The translations under genes and the position numbers were made by a program. Below are positions 41,547-51,524 of a stretch of DNA of 64,000 nucleotides, in pieces. Location of the stretch: the NCBI RefSeq assembly GCF_035481675.1, contig NZ_JAYJJW010000002.1, positions 434,001 to 498,000 on the forward strand. The letters are read 5' to 3'. Numbering within the stretch: the first letter of the stretch is position 1; each line of letters begins with the position of its first letter. The notes below the pieces were generated by a model. It had not been told where the DNA came from and made no database searches. It saw only the letters and a program-made list of their open reading frames with translations. Origin of the DNA: Alteriqipengyuania_B sp035481675. GTDB taxonomy: Bacteria; Pseudomonadota; Alphaproteobacteria; Sphingomonadales; Sphingomonadaceae.

Positions 41547-42824
41547 ATGATCCGCACCTTCGCGCTCGCTACCAGCGCTTCGCTCGCCCTGCTGGCCGCT
41601 CCCGCAGCGGCGCAGGAGAATCGCACGCCGGAAGAGATCGCGGCCGCGGCGCTGGAAGCCGCGCCCGTGTTCGACGGGCACAACGATGTCCCGATCCAGC
41701 TGCGCGGCCGCTTCGGCAACGTGATCAACGAATTCGATTTCGCCAACACGTCGGATACGGGAGAGACCCATCCGGCCGGGCGGGTGATGCACACCGATCT
41801 GGGCCGGCTGCGCGAAGGCGGCGTGGGGGCGCAGTTCTGGTCGGTCTATGTCCCCGCCTCGCTCGACGAACCGGAGGCAGTACAGGCCACCATCGAGCAG
41901 ATCGACGTGACCAAGCGCCTGATCGCGCGCTATCCTGACGAGCTCGCGCTGGCGTTGACGGCAGACGATGTCGCGGCCGCGATGGCTGCGGGAAAGATCG
42001 CCTCGCTGCTTGGCATGGAGGGCGGGCACTCGATCGGTTCGAGCCTCGCCGTGCTTCGCCAGACCTACGATCTCGGCGCGCGCTACATGACGCTGACCCA
42101 TTCGAAGAACACGCCGTGGGCGGACAGCGCCACCGATACCCCCGCGCATGACGGGCTCACCGATTTTGGCAAGGACCTGGTGCGCGAAATGCAGCGCATC
42201 GGCATGCTCGTCGATCTTAGCCATGTCAGCGAAAAGGTCATGCTCGACACGCTGGATATCGCCGGTGCGCCGGTCATCTTCAGCCATTCGGGCGCGCGGG
42301 CCATCAACGGCCATGCGCGCAACGTGCCCGACAGCGTGCTGGCGCGGCTGGCGGAAAATGGCGGCGTCGTCATGGTCGTGGCGCTGCCGGGCTTCCTGAG
42401 CGAGGCACAGCGTCAGTGGTACGCGAACCGCCAGGCCGAGATCGCCCGGCTGGAGGCGCTATGGCAGGGCCAGTCCGAGGAGCCACGGGCGCTGCTCGCC
42501 GCTTGGGACGAAGCCAATCCGATGCCCGAAGCGACCATATCCGACATGGCGGATCATATCGACCACATCCGCATGGTTGCCGGGATCGATGCGATCGGGA
42601 TCGGCGGCGACTATGACGGCATGACCACCGGCCCTGTCGGCATGGAAGATGTCACGGGCTACCCGGCGCTGTTCACCGAGCTTGCCCGGCGCGGCTATTC
42701 GCAAGCCGACCTGGAGAAGATCTCCAGCGGCAATATCATGCGGGCGATGCGGCAGGCGGAAGCTTATGCGGCGAGCCAGTCCGACGTTCCGCCCTACGAA
42801 TATCCCGCCGCCCGCGAGGACTAG
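41547..42824 (+). CDS. Membrane dipeptidase (peptidase M19), secreted
   Basis: 425 residues. Signal peptide ending PAAAQ. Metal-site motifs of renal-dipeptidase-like enzymes: VFDGHNDVP, the bridging Glu in LLGMEGGHSIG, DLSHVSEK and IFSHSGAR, and the ending IGIGGDYDGM. It hydrolyses dipeptides, including those with D-residues, in the periplasm. Its TAG shares CTAG (42821-42824) with the convergent DUF3140 gene. Confidence 0.95.
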   Translation: MIRTFALATSASLALLAAPAAAQENRTPEEIAAAALEAAPVFDGHNDVPIQLRGRFGNVINEFDFANTSDTGETHPAGRVMHTDLGRLREGGVGAQFWSVYVPASLDEPEAVQATIEQIDVTKRLIARYPDELALALTADDVAAAMAAGKIASLLGMEGGHSIGSSLAVLRQTYDLGARYMTLTHSKNTPWADSATDTPAHDGLTDFGKDLVREMQRIGMLVDLSHVSEKVMLDTLDIAGAPVIFSHSGARAINGHARNVPDSVLARLAENGGVVMVVALPGFLSEAQRQWYANRQAEIARLEALWQGQSEEPRALLAAWDEANPMPEATISDMADHIDHIRMVAGIDAIGIGGDYDGMTTGPVGMEDVTGYPALFTELARRGYSQADLEKISSGNIMRAMRQAEAYAASQSDVPPYEYPAARED

Positions 42825-43153
42825 TCCTTCAGCGGGTCGTGGCCCCAGTTCATGAGGCTGTAGCGCCAGTCGGTTTCCTCGACATCGCCATCGGGCCGCT
42901 GGGCCAGATGGCGATGGATGTAGCCGACCACCTTGTTCATGTGGTCGTACTGGCTGTCCGTCAGGTCGGCCTTCTTCGTGTGCTTGATCTCGACGATCCG
43001 CCGGCCTGATTTGTGGCCGGTGCTCTCGCCGCCGTCGCTATCGCCGACCGACTTCGACTCTTCGGTATCGAGCCAATCTTCCAGCTCTTTCGGCTGCATG
43101 TTCACGCAGTCGTAAAACTCGTCGTAGGTCTCGTCCTTCTTGTCGTCGTCCAT
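42821..43153 (-). CDS. DUF3140 family protein
   Basis: 110 residues from ATG 43153 (a TTG at 43162 is also in frame). Opening ETYDEFYDCVNMQPKELEDWL with ESKSVG matches DUF3140, and the ending IHRHLAQRPDGDVEETDWRYSLMNWGHDP is characteristic. Hydrophilic cytosolic protein of unknown function. Last gene of a three-gene operon with DUF3008 and DUF2945 genes, which co-occur in soil and sphingomonad genomes. Confidence 0.85.
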   Translation of the reverse strand: MDDDKKDETYDEFYDCVNMQPKELEDWLDTEESKSVGDSDGGESTGHKSGRRIVEIKHTKKADLTDSQYDHMNKVVGYIHRHLAQRPDGDVEETDWRYSLMNWGHDPLKD

Positions 43154-43158
43154 CGCGC

Positions 43159-43350
43159 TCAATCCCCGTCGACGGTGTCGGGCAAGTCCTCGCGATCGGT
43201 GGAGGCCATGTCCTCCAGCTCGCTTTCGGACATGCTGTCGTACATCTGCTTCGACGCGCCTTGCAGGTCGGACTTGTCCTGTTCGCCGCGCTTTGCGGCG
43301 AGCGCTGCGCCGGCGGCCTGCTGCTGCGCCTTTGACTTCGCCTTGGCCAT
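43159..43350 (-). CDS. DUF3008 family protein
   Basis: 63 residues from ATG 43350, which overlaps the stop of the DUF2945 gene (ATGA); AAGGA lies 3 nt before it. The sequence AKSKAQQQAAGAALAAKRG, ASKQMYDSMSE and ELEDMASTDREDLP matches the short DUF3008 family. Strongly hydrophilic; function unknown, presumably stress related. Confidence 0.85.
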   Translation of the reverse strand: MAKAKSKAQQQAAGAALAAKRGEQDKSDLQGASKQMYDSMSESELEDMASTDREDLPDTVDGD

Positions 43351-43586
43351 CAGTCCTTGTCCCAAGCTGACAGTTCGCTGCCGCGCTTCAGGACCTCGTC
43401 GCCGTCTTCCTGCTTGATCAGGTAGGCGGGGTTGTCCTCGTCGCCTTCCTTCGTAATTTCGGAGCCTTGGAGCGTGCGGGTGACCTCGCGCTCGAAACGC
43501 TCCTTCACCTGGCCGTGGCCTTCGCCGTCACCCCAGTTCCACTTGACGTATTGCCCGCTCTGGAAGCTCTTGGATTGGTTGGCCAT
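43350..43586 (-). CDS. DUF2945 (HVA1/TUDOR-like) protein
   Basis: 78 residues. FQSGQYVKWNWGDGEGHGQVKE at the start and NPAYLIKQEDGDEVLKRGSEL later fit the DUF2945 beta-barrel, related to fungal hypervirulence-associated proteins. First gene of the operon, with a clear AAAGGAGAA before its ATG. An EcfG-type promoter at 43624-43649 drives it. Confidence 0.88.
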   Translation of the reverse strand: MANQSKSFQSGQYVKWNWGDGEGHGQVKERFEREVTRTLQGSEITKEGDEDNPAYLIKQEDGDEVLKRGSELSAWDKD

Positions 43587-43623
43587 TTCACTGTTCTCCT
43601 TTGCGAAATTCGCTCGGGAGAAT

Positions 43624-43649
43624 AACGGCGCCGGACCGTTTGCGGTTCC
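43624..43649 (-). promoter_or_regulatory. EcfG-type promoter within a hairpin
   Basis: On the minus strand GGAAC (43649-43645), 17 nt, CGTT (43627-43624). The -35 box lies inside an inverted repeat (43627-43655, GGCGCCGGACCG with CGGTTCCGGCGCC) that also looks like the terminator of the upstream gene. Confidence 0.72.
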
Positions 43650-43661
43650 GGCGCCGCCGGA

Positions 43662-44006
43662 TCAGTTGTCGTCGGTCATGACCTCGGGCACGCTTTCGGG
43701 ATCGGGCGCGCCTTCGCCCATGCGCGGCGTGTCCGCCGGGTCGAGCGTCTCGGCTTCCGAGAAATCGTCGGGAACGCCGACGACGCCGTCGGTCCCGTCG
43801 CCTTCGTCCATCACGTCGGCATTTCCGGTAGCGGTTATCTCGCTCTCTTCAGGGCCTTGGCTGAATGCGCCGCTTACCCATGCGATCGTCATGGCGGCGG
43901 CCGCGATCAGTGTGCCGATGCCGAGCACCCAGCGCATGACGCCGCGGCTTTCGCCGCCCCGTACGTCATCGGCCTCGACGTGGATTTCTTCACCTTCGGT
44001 ATGCAT
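43662..44006 (-). CDS. Single-pass membrane protein with acidic tail
   Basis: 114 residues. Acidic N-terminus (HTEGEEIHVEADD), one transmembrane helix (WVLGIGTLIAAAAMTIAWVSGAF), and a long Asp/Glu/Pro-rich disordered tail, probably periplasmic. Start ATG 44006 with GAGGGCAAG upstream. I recognise no family. An EcfG-like promoter (44058-44082) suggests it belongs with its stress neighbours. Confidence 0.7.
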   Translation of the reverse strand: MHTEGEEIHVEADDVRGGESRGVMRWVLGIGTLIAAAAMTIAWVSGAFSQGPEESEITATGNADVMDEGDGTDGVVGVPDDFSEAETLDPADTPRMGEGAPDPESVPEVMTDDN

Positions 44007-44057
44007 GGTCTTGCCCTCGCTTCGCCGTTGTCCGGCGCATTTGCTGTTTGTCACTCA

Positions 44058-44082
44058 ACCGCCGTGTGCGCGGCGCGTTCCC
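44058..44082 (-). promoter_or_regulatory. EcfG-like promoter, one mismatch
   Basis: On the minus strand GGAAC (44082-44078), 16 nt, GGTT (44061-44058; consensus CGTT). It lies 52 bp before the ATG at 44006. Confidence 0.5.
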
Positions 44083-44096
44083 CGCAATTCCGCCAT

Positions 44097-44921
44097 TCAG
44101 GCCCGCAGAAGTTCGTTGATCCCGGTCTTTTCGCGCGTCTGTGCGTCCACCGTCTTGACGATTACCGCGCAGGCGAGCGACGGCCCGCCGTCGGGATCGG
44201 GCAGGGTGCCCGGCACAACCACCGAATATGGCGGGATTTTCCCGCGCGTGATCTCGCCCGTGGCGCGGTTCACGATCTTGGTGGACTGGGTAATGAAGAC
44301 GCCCATCGCCACGACCGTCCCTTCACCCACGATCACGCCTTCCACGATCTCGCTGCGGGCGCCGATGAAGCAATTGTCGCCGATAATCGTCGGGTTCGCC
44401 TGCATCGGTTCCAGCACGCCGCCGATGCCGGTGCCGGCAGAGATGTGGCAATTCTCGCCCACCTGCGCGCACGATCCGACGCTGGCCCAGGTGTCGATCA
44501 TCGTCCCCGCGCCCACATAGGCGCCGATGTTCACGAAGCTGGGCATCAAGACCACCCCGGGTGCGATATAGCTGCCCCGGCGGGCGATGGCACCGGGCAC
44601 GACGCGGAAACCTGCTTTGGCAAAACGGCCCTCGTCCCAGCCGGCGAACTTGGAGGGAACCTTGTCGTAGGCCGGGTGGCCGGCGCTGCCGCCTTCCATC
44701 ACGCCGTTGTCGCGCAGCCGGAAGCTGAGGAGGACGGCTTTCTTGAGCCACTGGTTGACGGTCCACCCACCGTTTCCGTCAGGCTCGGCGACGCGGCGTT
44801 GGCCGCTGTCGATCAGTTCGATCGCTTCTTCGACGATGCGCGCGGTTTCGCTGTCACCGGGCGAAACCTCGCTCCGCTTCTCCCATGCCGCGTCAATCGC
44901 CTGGGCCAGTTGGTCGTGCAT
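44097..44921 (-). CDS. dapD: 2,3,4,5-tetrahydropyridine-2,6-dicarboxylate N-succinyltransferase
   Basis: 274 residues, standard length. The N-terminal helical domain is followed by a left-handed beta-helix of hexapeptide repeats (GVVLMPSFVNIGAYVGAGTMIDT region and IGDNCFIGARSEIVEGVIVGEG). The trimer transfers succinyl from succinyl-CoA in lysine/diaminopimelate synthesis. It stands alone and is divergent from the autotransporter gene. Confidence 0.97.
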   Translation of the reverse strand: MHDQLAQAIDAAWEKRSEVSPGDSETARIVEEAIELIDSGQRRVAEPDGNGGWTVNQWLKKAVLLSFRLRDNGVMEGGSAGHPAYDKVPSKFAGWDEGRFAKAGFRVVPGAIARRGSYIAPGVVLMPSFVNIGAYVGAGTMIDTWASVGSCAQVGENCHISAGTGIGGVLEPMQANPTIIGDNCFIGARSEIVEGVIVGEGTVVAMGVFITQSTKIVNRATGEITRGKIPPYSVVVPGTLPDPDGGPSLACAVIVKTVDAQTREKTGINELLRA

Positions 44922-45092
44922 AGTGGGATGATCCGTGCTTGTGTCTGGTTTGCGCTTGGCGGCTAGCTTGTACGCGGCTCGACCGCAAGGCTCGGCGGGG
45001 AGCTGGCGGGAAGGTTGCGCGTTGAGGCGTGTGGTTCAGCAAGGCTTTAGGCTTCGGCGCTACTGAAGTCGTCCACGCCTGGGAGAATGTCG

Positions 45093-47489
45093 ATGGTCGA
45101 AACGCGCCGCACGATGCGCTTGCTTGCCTGCAGCGTGGCCTGCATGGCGATGATGAGCCTGAGCGCGTGCGGCGGGCGGAGCGACACGATCTCCACACCG
45201 CGCCCGCAGCCGAGCCCCAGTCCCTCGCCAAGCCCCAGCCCGTCGCCGAGCCCCAGTCCCTCGCCGTCACCCAGCCCGACGCCTGTCCCGACGAACTTCA
45301 ACACGACCGAATTCCGCACGTCCGACGGCCCGGGGTTCCACTCCGCCGTCACCGCCTGGCAGCAGGGAGCTACCGGGCGGAATGTCGTCATCGCCGTGGC
45401 CGATTCCGGGCTCGATACGGCCAATGCGGAATTCGCCGGCCGGGTCCATCCGGCCTCGACCGACATCGCCGGCAACCGCTCGGTTATCCCGGAGGACGAT
45501 CACGGCACCAATGTCGCGCTGGTCGCAGCCGCCGCGCGCGACGGCAGCGGCATCCTCGGCATGGCATACGAGGCGACGGTCATGGGGCTGCGCATCGACA
45601 GCCCCGGGACCTGCGGCACGGACACGCCGGAAGACCCCTCGCTCGGCTGCGCCTTTGCCGACCCGGACATCGCCGCCGCAATCAATTATGCCGTCGACAA
45701 TGGCGCGCAGGTCATCAACCTGTCGCTCGGCGGCAGCAGGGGAAGCCAGGACGTGCTCGACGCCGTGGCCCGAGCTGCCGCAGCCGGTGTCGTCGTGGTG
45801 GTAGCCGCGGGGAACGACGGCGATTCCACCGGGCGCGGGATCGACCCCGACCGGCCCGACCCGTTCGCCCAATCGCTGCGCGATGCAGGCGGCGATGCCG
45901 TGATCATCGTGGGTTCTGTGGACGAGAACGGCACCTTGTCGACCTTTTCCAACCGTGCGCTCGATTACGAGGACGGCTTCATCGCCGCGCGGGGAGAGGT
46001 TATTTGCTGCGTCTATCTGGGCAGCCAGATCTACATCGACGATGAGGGCTTTCTCTACCTGTTTTCCGGCACCAGCTTTGCCGCGCCGCAAGTGGCAGGG
46101 GCCGCGGCTCTGCTGAAGCAGGCCTTTCCGAACCTGACCGGGCAGGACATCGTCAACATCCTTCTCGACAGCGCGCGCGACGCCGGTGCGGCGGGGACCG
46201 ACCCGGTCTATGGACGCGGCATCCTCGACGTGGCCCGGGCCTTCGCGCCGCAGGGCCGCACGAGCCTTGCCGGGAGCACCAGCGCCCTGCCGCTTAGCGA
46301 CGTGATCGCGGTCGGTTCGCCGGCAATGGGCGATGCGCTGTCGGCCGGGCAGGGGACGCTGGATGCCGTGGTGCTCGACGGGTACCGCCGCGTTTATCGT
46401 TACGATCTTGCCAGCGGCCTTCGCTCCGGCGCGCAGCAGCAGCGGCTTCAGGGCGCGGTCGGGACGACCCATCGCAACGTCTCGCTCGGCGGAGAGCGGC
46501 TGTCGCTCGCCTTCTCGATCGCCGACAATGGCCGCGCGGGCGGGCTGGCCGTGCCGCAGCCGCTCCGCCTCGATGCGGAGGATGCGGAAAAGGCGCGCGT
46601 CCTTGCCGGGCGTGTCGCCATGCGGCTCGATCCCGAACGACAGCTCGCCATCGGCTTCAACCAGACGGGCGAGGGACTGGCAGCGGGCTTGCAGGGCCGC
46701 GACCGGCCCGCGTTCATGATTGCCAGCGGCGGCGCGGGCGATGCCGGCGCGCTGCGCCAGTCCGACATCGCCGTCGCCTTCCGCCAGCGCATGGGCGACT
46801 GGGGCATCACCGCAAGCGCAGAGAGCGGCGCGATGTATGCTGGCGACATCCAGCAATTGCGCACCGACCTCAGCGGCGGCCGCCAGCGCGAACGCAGCCA
46901 GTCCTTCGCCATCGCGGCGGACCGCGATTTCGGCGCGTTCGACCTTTCCATCGGTGCCAGCGTGACGGACGAAGACCGCACCGTACTCGGCGCGCGGCTG
47001 CATGACGCTCTGTCACAGGGCGGCGCGCGCAGCACCTTTATGGATGCCGATGCGGGCTGGGACTTCGCGCCCGGCTGGCGGCTGGGCGGATCCTATCGGC
47101 GCGGCTGGACCGTAGCGGAGGCGGGCGGGCTGGTGCTCGGCTCCGACATCGTGAGCGACGGCTGGTCGCTCGACGTTGCGCGCGAAGGCGTGTTTGCGAG
47201 CGGCGACCGGGTGGGCTTCCGCATTGCGCAGCCGCTGCGCGTGCGATCGGGCGGACTGACGCTCGAATTGCCGGTGGGGTACGATTACGATGGCGAAGTC
47301 GTGACGTACGGCGAGCGCGCCTTGTCGCTGACCCCGACGGGGCGCGAGATCATGGCCGAGCTAGGCTGGCATGGTGCAATCTTCGGCGGCAATGGCGGCG
47401 CGGCGCTGTTCTATCGGCGGGAGCCGGGCCATTTCGTCGGGCAGGCGGACGACAGGGGCGTAGCCGTCCGCTGGTCGAAGGACTTTTAG
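45093..47489 (+). CDS. Subtilisin-type (S8) autotransporter protease with lipobox
   Basis: 798 residues. ATG 45093 has GGAG at 7 nt; an ATG at 45087 is in frame but too close to it. Lipobox LSAC, then a (Pro-Ser)n linker, an S8 domain with Asp (AVADSGLD), His (DDHGTNVA) and Ser (FSGTSFAAP), and a C-terminal beta-barrel of about 280 residues ending in Phe. Like NalP of Neisseria it is probably a lipidated self-translocating surface protease. The oxyanion Asn is in VVAAGNDGD. Confidence 0.92.
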   Translation: MVETRRTMRLLACSVACMAMMSLSACGGRSDTISTPRPQPSPSPSPSPSPSPSPSPSPSPSPTPVPTNFNTTEFRTSDGPGFHSAVTAWQQGATGRNVVIAVADSGLDTANAEFAGRVHPASTDIAGNRSVIPEDDHGTNVALVAAAARDGSGILGMAYEATVMGLRIDSPGTCGTDTPEDPSLGCAFADPDIAAAINYAVDNGAQVINLSLGGSRGSQDVLDAVARAAAAGVVVVVAAGNDGDSTGRGIDPDRPDPFAQSLRDAGGDAVIIVGSVDENGTLSTFSNRALDYEDGFIAARGEVICCVYLGSQIYIDDEGFLYLFSGTSFAAPQVAGAAALLKQAFPNLTGQDIVNILLDSARDAGAAGTDPVYGRGILDVARAFAPQGRTSLAGSTSALPLSDVIAVGSPAMGDALSAGQGTLDAVVLDGYRRVYRYDLASGLRSGAQQQRLQGAVGTTHRNVSLGGERLSLAFSIADNGRAGGLAVPQPLRLDAEDAEKARVLAGRVAMRLDPERQLAIGFNQTGEGLAAGLQGRDRPAFMIASGGAGDAGALRQSDIAVAFRQRMGDWGITASAESGAMYAGDIQQLRTDLSGGRQRERSQSFAIAADRDFGAFDLSIGASVTDEDRTVLGARLHDALSQGGARSTFMDADAGWDFAPGWRLGGSYRRGWTVAEAGGLVLGSDIVSDGWSLDVAREGVFASGDRVGFRIAQPLRVRSGGLTLELPVGYDYDGEVVTYGERALSLTPTGREIMAELGWHGAIFGGNGGAALFYRREPGHFVGQADDRGVAVRWSKDF

Positions 47490-47520
47490 TTCGGGATCAA
47501 TTGGCGGCCTGTGCTATTTC

Positions 47521-47850
47521 TCATTCGGCATCTTTATCGGCAAACTTGCTGATGAGCGAAAATGTGAAAAATGCTAAAAAAGGCATAGAGGTTGCGAATA
47601 GCAATAAGCCGTTATCGAATGTAAGGGATATGTATACAAGTGCGGCAAATGTGATTGAGGACAGAAAAATTACAGATATAACAGAAAAATTTTTCGATTC
47701 AGATCTGAAGCTATAGAAGCACCATGCCATATAAACCGCGCCGAAAATGAATGACAAAACTTTGCCTTCACCGAACATATCGTCAGGTATAAACAAGAGT
47801 ATAAAAAATGAAACACTGAAGGATAGTAAGAATATATTCTCTTTCGTCAT
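47521..47850 (-). CDS. AT-rich small membrane protein, unknown
   Basis: 109 residues with three or four transmembrane segments (LLSFSVSFFILLFI, LSFIFGAVYMAWCFY, VIFLSSITFAALVYI, LLFATSMPFLAFF). GC content is roughly 35 percent against more than 60 percent around it, and it uses Lys/Asn/Ile codons typical of foreign DNA. No motif or partner. Similar in style to the gene at 27371. Confidence 0.6.
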   Translation of the reverse strand: MTKENIFLLSFSVSFFILLFIPDDMFGEGKVLSFIFGAVYMAWCFYSFRSESKNFSVISVIFLSSITFAALVYISLTFDNGLLLFATSMPFLAFFTFSLISKFADKDAE

Positions 47851-47889
47851 TTGGATCGCCTTCAGGTAAATATTCCTGTAGAAGCTGCT

Positions 47890-48972
47890 TTACCTCGGCG
47901 ATTTCTGCGCAAATTCCCAAGCGACCTCGGCTAAAGGCTCCACCCGTTCGCTCATCGCCTTAGCGTGGGCGGAGGATGCGGTGCCGTCGATGACGCGTTT
48001 CTTGATGCCCTGCATGATCCCCGCGAGGCGGAAGAAGTTGTAGGCGAAGTACCAGTTCATGTCCGGCACGCCGCTGCGCCCGGTGGCTTCGCAATAGCGC
48101 TCCACCACTTCCTCCAGCTCCGGAATGCCGAGGGACTTGCGGTCGATGTCGGCGACGCCGGAGCGACCGCCGTTGTCGGTCACCCAAGCGAGGCAGAAAT
48201 ACGTAAAATCGGCGAGCGGATCGCCCAGCGTCGACAATTCCCAGTCGAGCACTGCGAGAACTTCCGCGCGGTCCTTGGCGAAGATCATGTTGTCGATCCG
48301 GTAGTCGCCGTGGACGATGCTAGTCCGCTCCTGCTCCGGCACGCTGGCGGGCAGGTACTCGATCAATCGCTCCATCGGCTCCATGTGACCGGTTTCAGAC
48401 AGTTTGTACTGCTTGGTCCAGCGACCGATCTGGCGCTCGAAATAATTGCCGGGCTTGCCATAGTCTTCCAGCCCAGCCTCGGCGAGATCGACCTGGTGCA
48501 GCCGGGCGAGGACGTCGGTCATTTCGTTATACACCGCGCGCCGCTCTTCCGGCGTGCTTCCCGGCATCGACCCGTCCCAGATCGACCGGCCATCGACCAT
48601 GCCCATGACGTAGAACATGGACCCGACGACATCGTCGTCGGTGCACAGGCCGTGTTGCGGCGCGACCGGAAAGCCGACCTTTTCGAGCCCCGACTGCACG
48701 CGGAATTCGCGGTCGACCGCATGGGCGCTCGGCAGCAGCTTGCCGAAGGGCTTGCGCCGCAAGACATAATCACCAGAGGGGCTGGACAGCTTGTAGGTCG
48801 GGTTGGACTGCCCGCCCTTGAACTTCGCCTGTTCCAGCGGGCCTTCGAAACCGGGCACATTGTCCGCCATCCACGCGGCAAGCTTGCCCGTGTCGAGGAT
48901 GTCGTCGCCTTCGGGGGCGGTGGTGCCGCTAAAGGCTTTCTGGGCGTCCATCGGGGGCTGGATGGCAGTCAT
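47890..48972 (-). CDS. Phosphotransferase-fold protein, ACAD10/ACAD11 N-domain-like
   Basis: 360 residues. Aminoglycoside-phosphotransferase/choline-kinase fold: the nucleotide-loop region FKGGQSNPTYKL, catalytic loop VHGDYRIDN and metal-binding LDWELSTLGDP. The type fused to acyl-CoA dehydrogenases in animals (ACAD10/11) phosphorylates 4-hydroxy acyl-CoAs. Its operon partners are an alcohol dehydrogenase and an acyl-CoA dehydrogenase, which fits that role here. Confidence 0.88.
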   Translation of the reverse strand: MTAIQPPMDAQKAFSGTTAPEGDDILDTGKLAAWMADNVPGFEGPLEQAKFKGGQSNPTYKLSSPSGDYVLRRKPFGKLLPSAHAVDREFRVQSGLEKVGFPVAPQHGLCTDDDVVGSMFYVMGMVDGRSIWDGSMPGSTPEERRAVYNEMTDVLARLHQVDLAEAGLEDYGKPGNYFERQIGRWTKQYKLSETGHMEPMERLIEYLPASVPEQERTSIVHGDYRIDNMIFAKDRAEVLAVLDWELSTLGDPLADFTYFCLAWVTDNGGRSGVADIDRKSLGIPELEEVVERYCEATGRSGVPDMNWYFAYNFFRLAGIMQGIKKRVIDGTASSAHAKAMSERVEPLAEVAWEFAQKSPR

Positions 48973-48980
48973 GGGTAACC

Positions 48981-50069
48981 TCAGTCGAAAACGATCACGC
49001 TGCGGGCGCTGGTCCCGGTGCGCATGGTGTCGAAGCCTTCGTTGACCTGGTCCAGCGATATCCGCTCGGCAATGATCGTGTCGAGGTCGAGCAGGCCGCG
49101 CAGGTAAAAATCGACGAGGCGCGGCAAATCGACGGGGAAGTGGTTCATCCCCATGATCGCGCCCTGCAGTTTCTTGCCCGACAACAGGTCCATCGCGCCG
49201 AGCCCGACCTTGCAGTCGAGCGGCATCATGCCGAGGATCGTGGCCGTGCCGCCGCGGCGCAGCGACTTCACCGCAAGGTCGGCGCTGCCCTGGCGGCCGA
49301 CCGCCTCGATCGCGTGATGCACCCCGCCGTCACTGATCGAGACGATCTGCGCCGCTGCATCGTCGGCCAGCGCGTCGACAGCGTGAGTCGCGCCCATCCC
49401 CATGGCAAGCTCTCGCTTTTCGGGCAGCGGATCGGCGGCGATGACCTTGCCCGCGCCGGCGATGCGCGAGGCGTTGATGGCGGCAAGGCCCACGCCGCCA
49501 CAGCCGACCACCACCACGCTTTCGCCCGGCACCACGGCGCAGGCGTTGAAGATCGCCCCGGCACCGGTCGTGACCGCGCAGCCGAGCAGGGCGGCCCGGT
49601 CGAGCGGCATGTCCTTGTCGATCGCGACACAGGCATGTTCGTGTATCAGCATCTGTTCGCTGAACGCGGACAGGTTGAGCATCTGGTTGACCGTCTCGCC
49701 GCCGTTACGCGTCAGGCGCGGCGGTGCGTCCTTGCCGCGCCTCGTATCCCCGCCGAGGCACAGTGCCATGCGGCCCGTGACGCAGAATTCGCAATGCCCG
49801 CAGAAGGCGGAGAGGCAGGAGACGACGTGATCGCCGGGCTTCACCGTCTTCACTTCCGAACCCACGGCGCGGACCACGCCGGCCGCCTCGTGCCCGGGCA
49901 CGGTGGGCAAGGCGTGCGGATAGTGGCCGTCGATGAAGTGGAGGTCCGAATGGCACAGGCCGCACGCCTTGGTGTCAATCAGCACCTCGTGCGGTGCGGG
50001 ATTTGCCACCTCGATGTCGCCGATCACCATCGGCTGACCCGGCTGCTCCAGTATTGCTGCCTTTGCCAT
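48981..50069 (-). CDS. Zinc-dependent alcohol dehydrogenase (class III-like)
   Basis: 362 residues from ATG 50069. Catalytic zinc ligands in GLCHSD and GHEAAG; structural zinc loop CGHCEFCVTGRMALC with all four Cys. Rossmann motif VVGCGGVGLAAI. It oxidises an alcohol or hydroxyacyl intermediate with NAD. It lies 2 nt after the acyl-CoA dehydrogenase stop and 8 nt before the phosphotransferase gene in one operon. Confidence 0.92.
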   Translation of the reverse strand: MAKAAILEQPGQPMVIGDIEVANPAPHEVLIDTKACGLCHSDLHFIDGHYPHALPTVPGHEAAGVVRAVGSEVKTVKPGDHVVSCLSAFCGHCEFCVTGRMALCLGGDTRRGKDAPPRLTRNGGETVNQMLNLSAFSEQMLIHEHACVAIDKDMPLDRAALLGCAVTTGAGAIFNACAVVPGESVVVVGCGGVGLAAINASRIAGAGKVIAADPLPEKRELAMGMGATHAVDALADDAAAQIVSISDGGVHHAIEAVGRQGSADLAVKSLRRGGTATILGMMPLDCKVGLGAMDLLSGKKLQGAIMGMNHFPVDLPRLVDFYLRGLLDLDTIIAERISLDQVNEGFDTMRTGTSARSVIVFD

Positions 50070-50071
50070 CG

Positions 50072-51421
<1,350 letters not shown>

Positions 51422-51500
51422 GGGGAATGTCCTGCTTGCTGGTGTCTATCGGTTCTGGTGGTCGCAAAACTGGCAGATGGCCTGCGCTGCGCCAAGGAAA

Positions 51501-51518
51501 ATTAATCGTGCGGTTAAA
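51501..51518. promoter_or_regulatory. Palindromic operator, copy 1
   Basis: ATTAATCGTGCGGTTAAA matches the reverse complement of the site at 53974-53991 at 16 of 18 bases. It lies between the transporter stop and the ATG at 51421 of the acyl-CoA dehydrogenase operon. Confidence 0.55.
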
Positions 51519-51524
51519 CGCGCC

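Noticed and set aside
45198..45291. Tandem repeat in the autotransporter gene
   Set aside because: It is the coding sequence of the Pro-Ser linker and needs no separate DNA-level explanation.
45267..47003. Long minus-strand frame opposite the autotransporter
   Set aside because: Antisense shadow with no recognisable domain; the plus strand has the full S8 triad and barrel.
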